Source: Anthropogastromicrobium sp963626545
GTDB taxonomy: Bacteria > Bacillota > Clostridia > Lachnospirales > Lachnospiraceae
Length of the DNA: 49,866 nucleotides
Assembly (NCBI GenBank): GCA_963626545.1
Contig: CAVFYJ010000009.1
Coordinates: 1 to 49,866, forward strand
Reading direction: 5' to 3'
The first letter of the stretch is position 1. The number at the start of each line of letters is the position of its first letter. Shown here in pieces: positions 49,578 through 49,866 of the stretch. Under the pieces are notes generated by a model, which had not been told where the DNA came from, made no database searches, and saw only the letters and a list, made by a program, of their open reading frames with translations. Position numbers and translations under genes: made by a program.

Positions 49578-49612
49578 AAAAAAAAATAACCAACGTTTTC
49601 CGTTGATTATTT
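49578..49612 (-). terminator. Terminator of the tRNA transcript
   Basis: On the minus strand AATAATCAACG pairs with CGTTGGTTATT (one G-U) around GAAAA and is followed by at least seven Ts. It lies 4 bases past the tRNA-fMet gene. Confidence 0.9.
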
Positions 49613-49616
49613 GAAG

Positions 49617-49690
49617 TTGCGGGGGCTGGATTTGAACCAACGACCTTCGGGTTATGAGCCCGACGAGCTTCCAGACTGCTCCACCCCGCG
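49617..49690 (-). tRNA. tRNA-fMet (CAT), initiator
   Basis: A 74-base cloverleaf with anticodon CAT. Two initiator marks are visible: a C1-A72 mismatch at the acceptor end and three G-C pairs (GGG/CCC) next to the anticodon loop. CCA is not encoded. Confidence 0.93.
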
Positions 49691-49723
49691 ATAATATAGG
49701 ATGTGTTTTCTTTCGAAAACCAA

Positions 49724-49805
49724 TGGATGGAGGTGGATTCGAACCACCGAAGCAAGTTGCAGCAGATTTACAGTCTGTCCCCTTTGGCCACTCGGGAATC
49801 CATCC
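49724..49805 (-). tRNA. tRNA-Tyr (GTA)
   Basis: An 82-base class II tRNA with a long variable arm (TGCAACTTGCTTC region), anticodon GTA in ACTGTAAATC, and acceptor GGATGGA pairing with TCCATCC, then A73. CCA is not encoded. It is the likely effector of the T-box before tyrS. Confidence 0.93.
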
Positions 49806-49812
49806 ATTTAAA

Positions 49813-49866
49813 TGGGGCCTATAGGGCTCGAACCTATGACCCTCTGCTTGTAAGGCAGATGCTCTC
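49813..49866 (-). tRNA. tRNA-Val (TAC), 3' part
   Basis: The minus strand shows the anticodon stem-loop TCTGC-CTTACAA-GCAGA (anticodon TAC), T-arm GGTTCGAGCC and 3' acceptor strand ending GGCCCCA. The 5' acceptor is outside the window. Confidence 0.85.

Noticed and set aside
49552..49755. Frame across the tRNA genes
   Set aside because: It is read through tRNA-fMet and tRNA-Tyr and their terminator, so it cannot be a gene.

Overview
The window looks like a chromosomal segment from a spore-forming, low-to-mid GC Firmicute of the class Clostridia, most likely a Lachnospiraceae gut or rumen commensal. This is inferred from sporulation-associated genes (spmA, ricT), Gram-positive lipoproteins, an LCP wall protein, T-box control of tyrS, plant-polysaccharide enzymes, and the gene order decarboxylase - guanylate kinase-like - holB - ricT - trmN6 - rsmI. 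No taxonomic search was run.

Layout. 1-371: the 5' end of an IS110-type transposase with its upstream noncoding end, lying against a truncated ligand-sensor gene. 395-3618: a rhamnogalacturonan-acetylesterase-like SGNH hydrolase and tyrS under a tyrosine T-box. 3648-3838: the longest copy of a four-member dispersed intergenic repeat. 3941-11163: a PucR-type regulator followed by a probable amino-acid uptake and degradation operon (polar amino acid ABC transporter, cytidylate-kinase-like protein, class III aminotransferase, iron alcohol dehydrogenase). 11253-13818: a second polar amino acid ABC transporter on the minus strand. 13947-23027: an oligopeptide (Opp) ABC transporter whose permease C and both ATPases carry large insertions. 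23142-24509: azlC/azlD behind a GH43 pseudogene that still has its promoter. 24515-26405: bioB and bioY under a BirA-type operator. 26537-27605: a GDT1/TMEM165 Mn exporter behind a probable Mn2+ (yybP-ykoY) riboswitch. 27682-36532: radical SAM activase-like protein, GH5-CBM2 endoglucanase, metallophosphoesterase, a ParB-like/BMP fusion protein, N-acetylmuramoyl-L-alanine amidase, Sfp-type phosphopantetheinyl transferase and a CmpB-type membrane protein. 36555-39818: DegV, a COG2509 flavoprotein and SpmA. 39964-48206: a long co-oriented housekeeping run from the LCP protein down to rsmI. 48404-49866: mnmA and tRNA genes for fMet, Tyr and Val, the last cut by the window edge.

How the genes fit together. 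Much of the window concerns nitrogen and carbon capture: two amino acid importers, one oligopeptide importer, a branched-chain amino acid exporter, an aminotransferase/alcohol-dehydrogenase pair that would turn an omega-amino acid into a hydroxy acid, and secreted or intracellular polysaccharide enzymes. RNA- and ligand-controlled leaders are frequent: a Tyr T-box, a Mn riboswitch, a BirA operator and a promoter followed by a leader terminator.

The most unusual items are the enlarged Opp transporter, the cytosolic ParB-like/BMP fusion, a cluster of DnaA-box sequences inside the decarboxylase gene, the dispersed repeat family, and the IS110 end with a possible bridge-RNA region. All functional calls come from reading motifs by eye; none was checked against a database.
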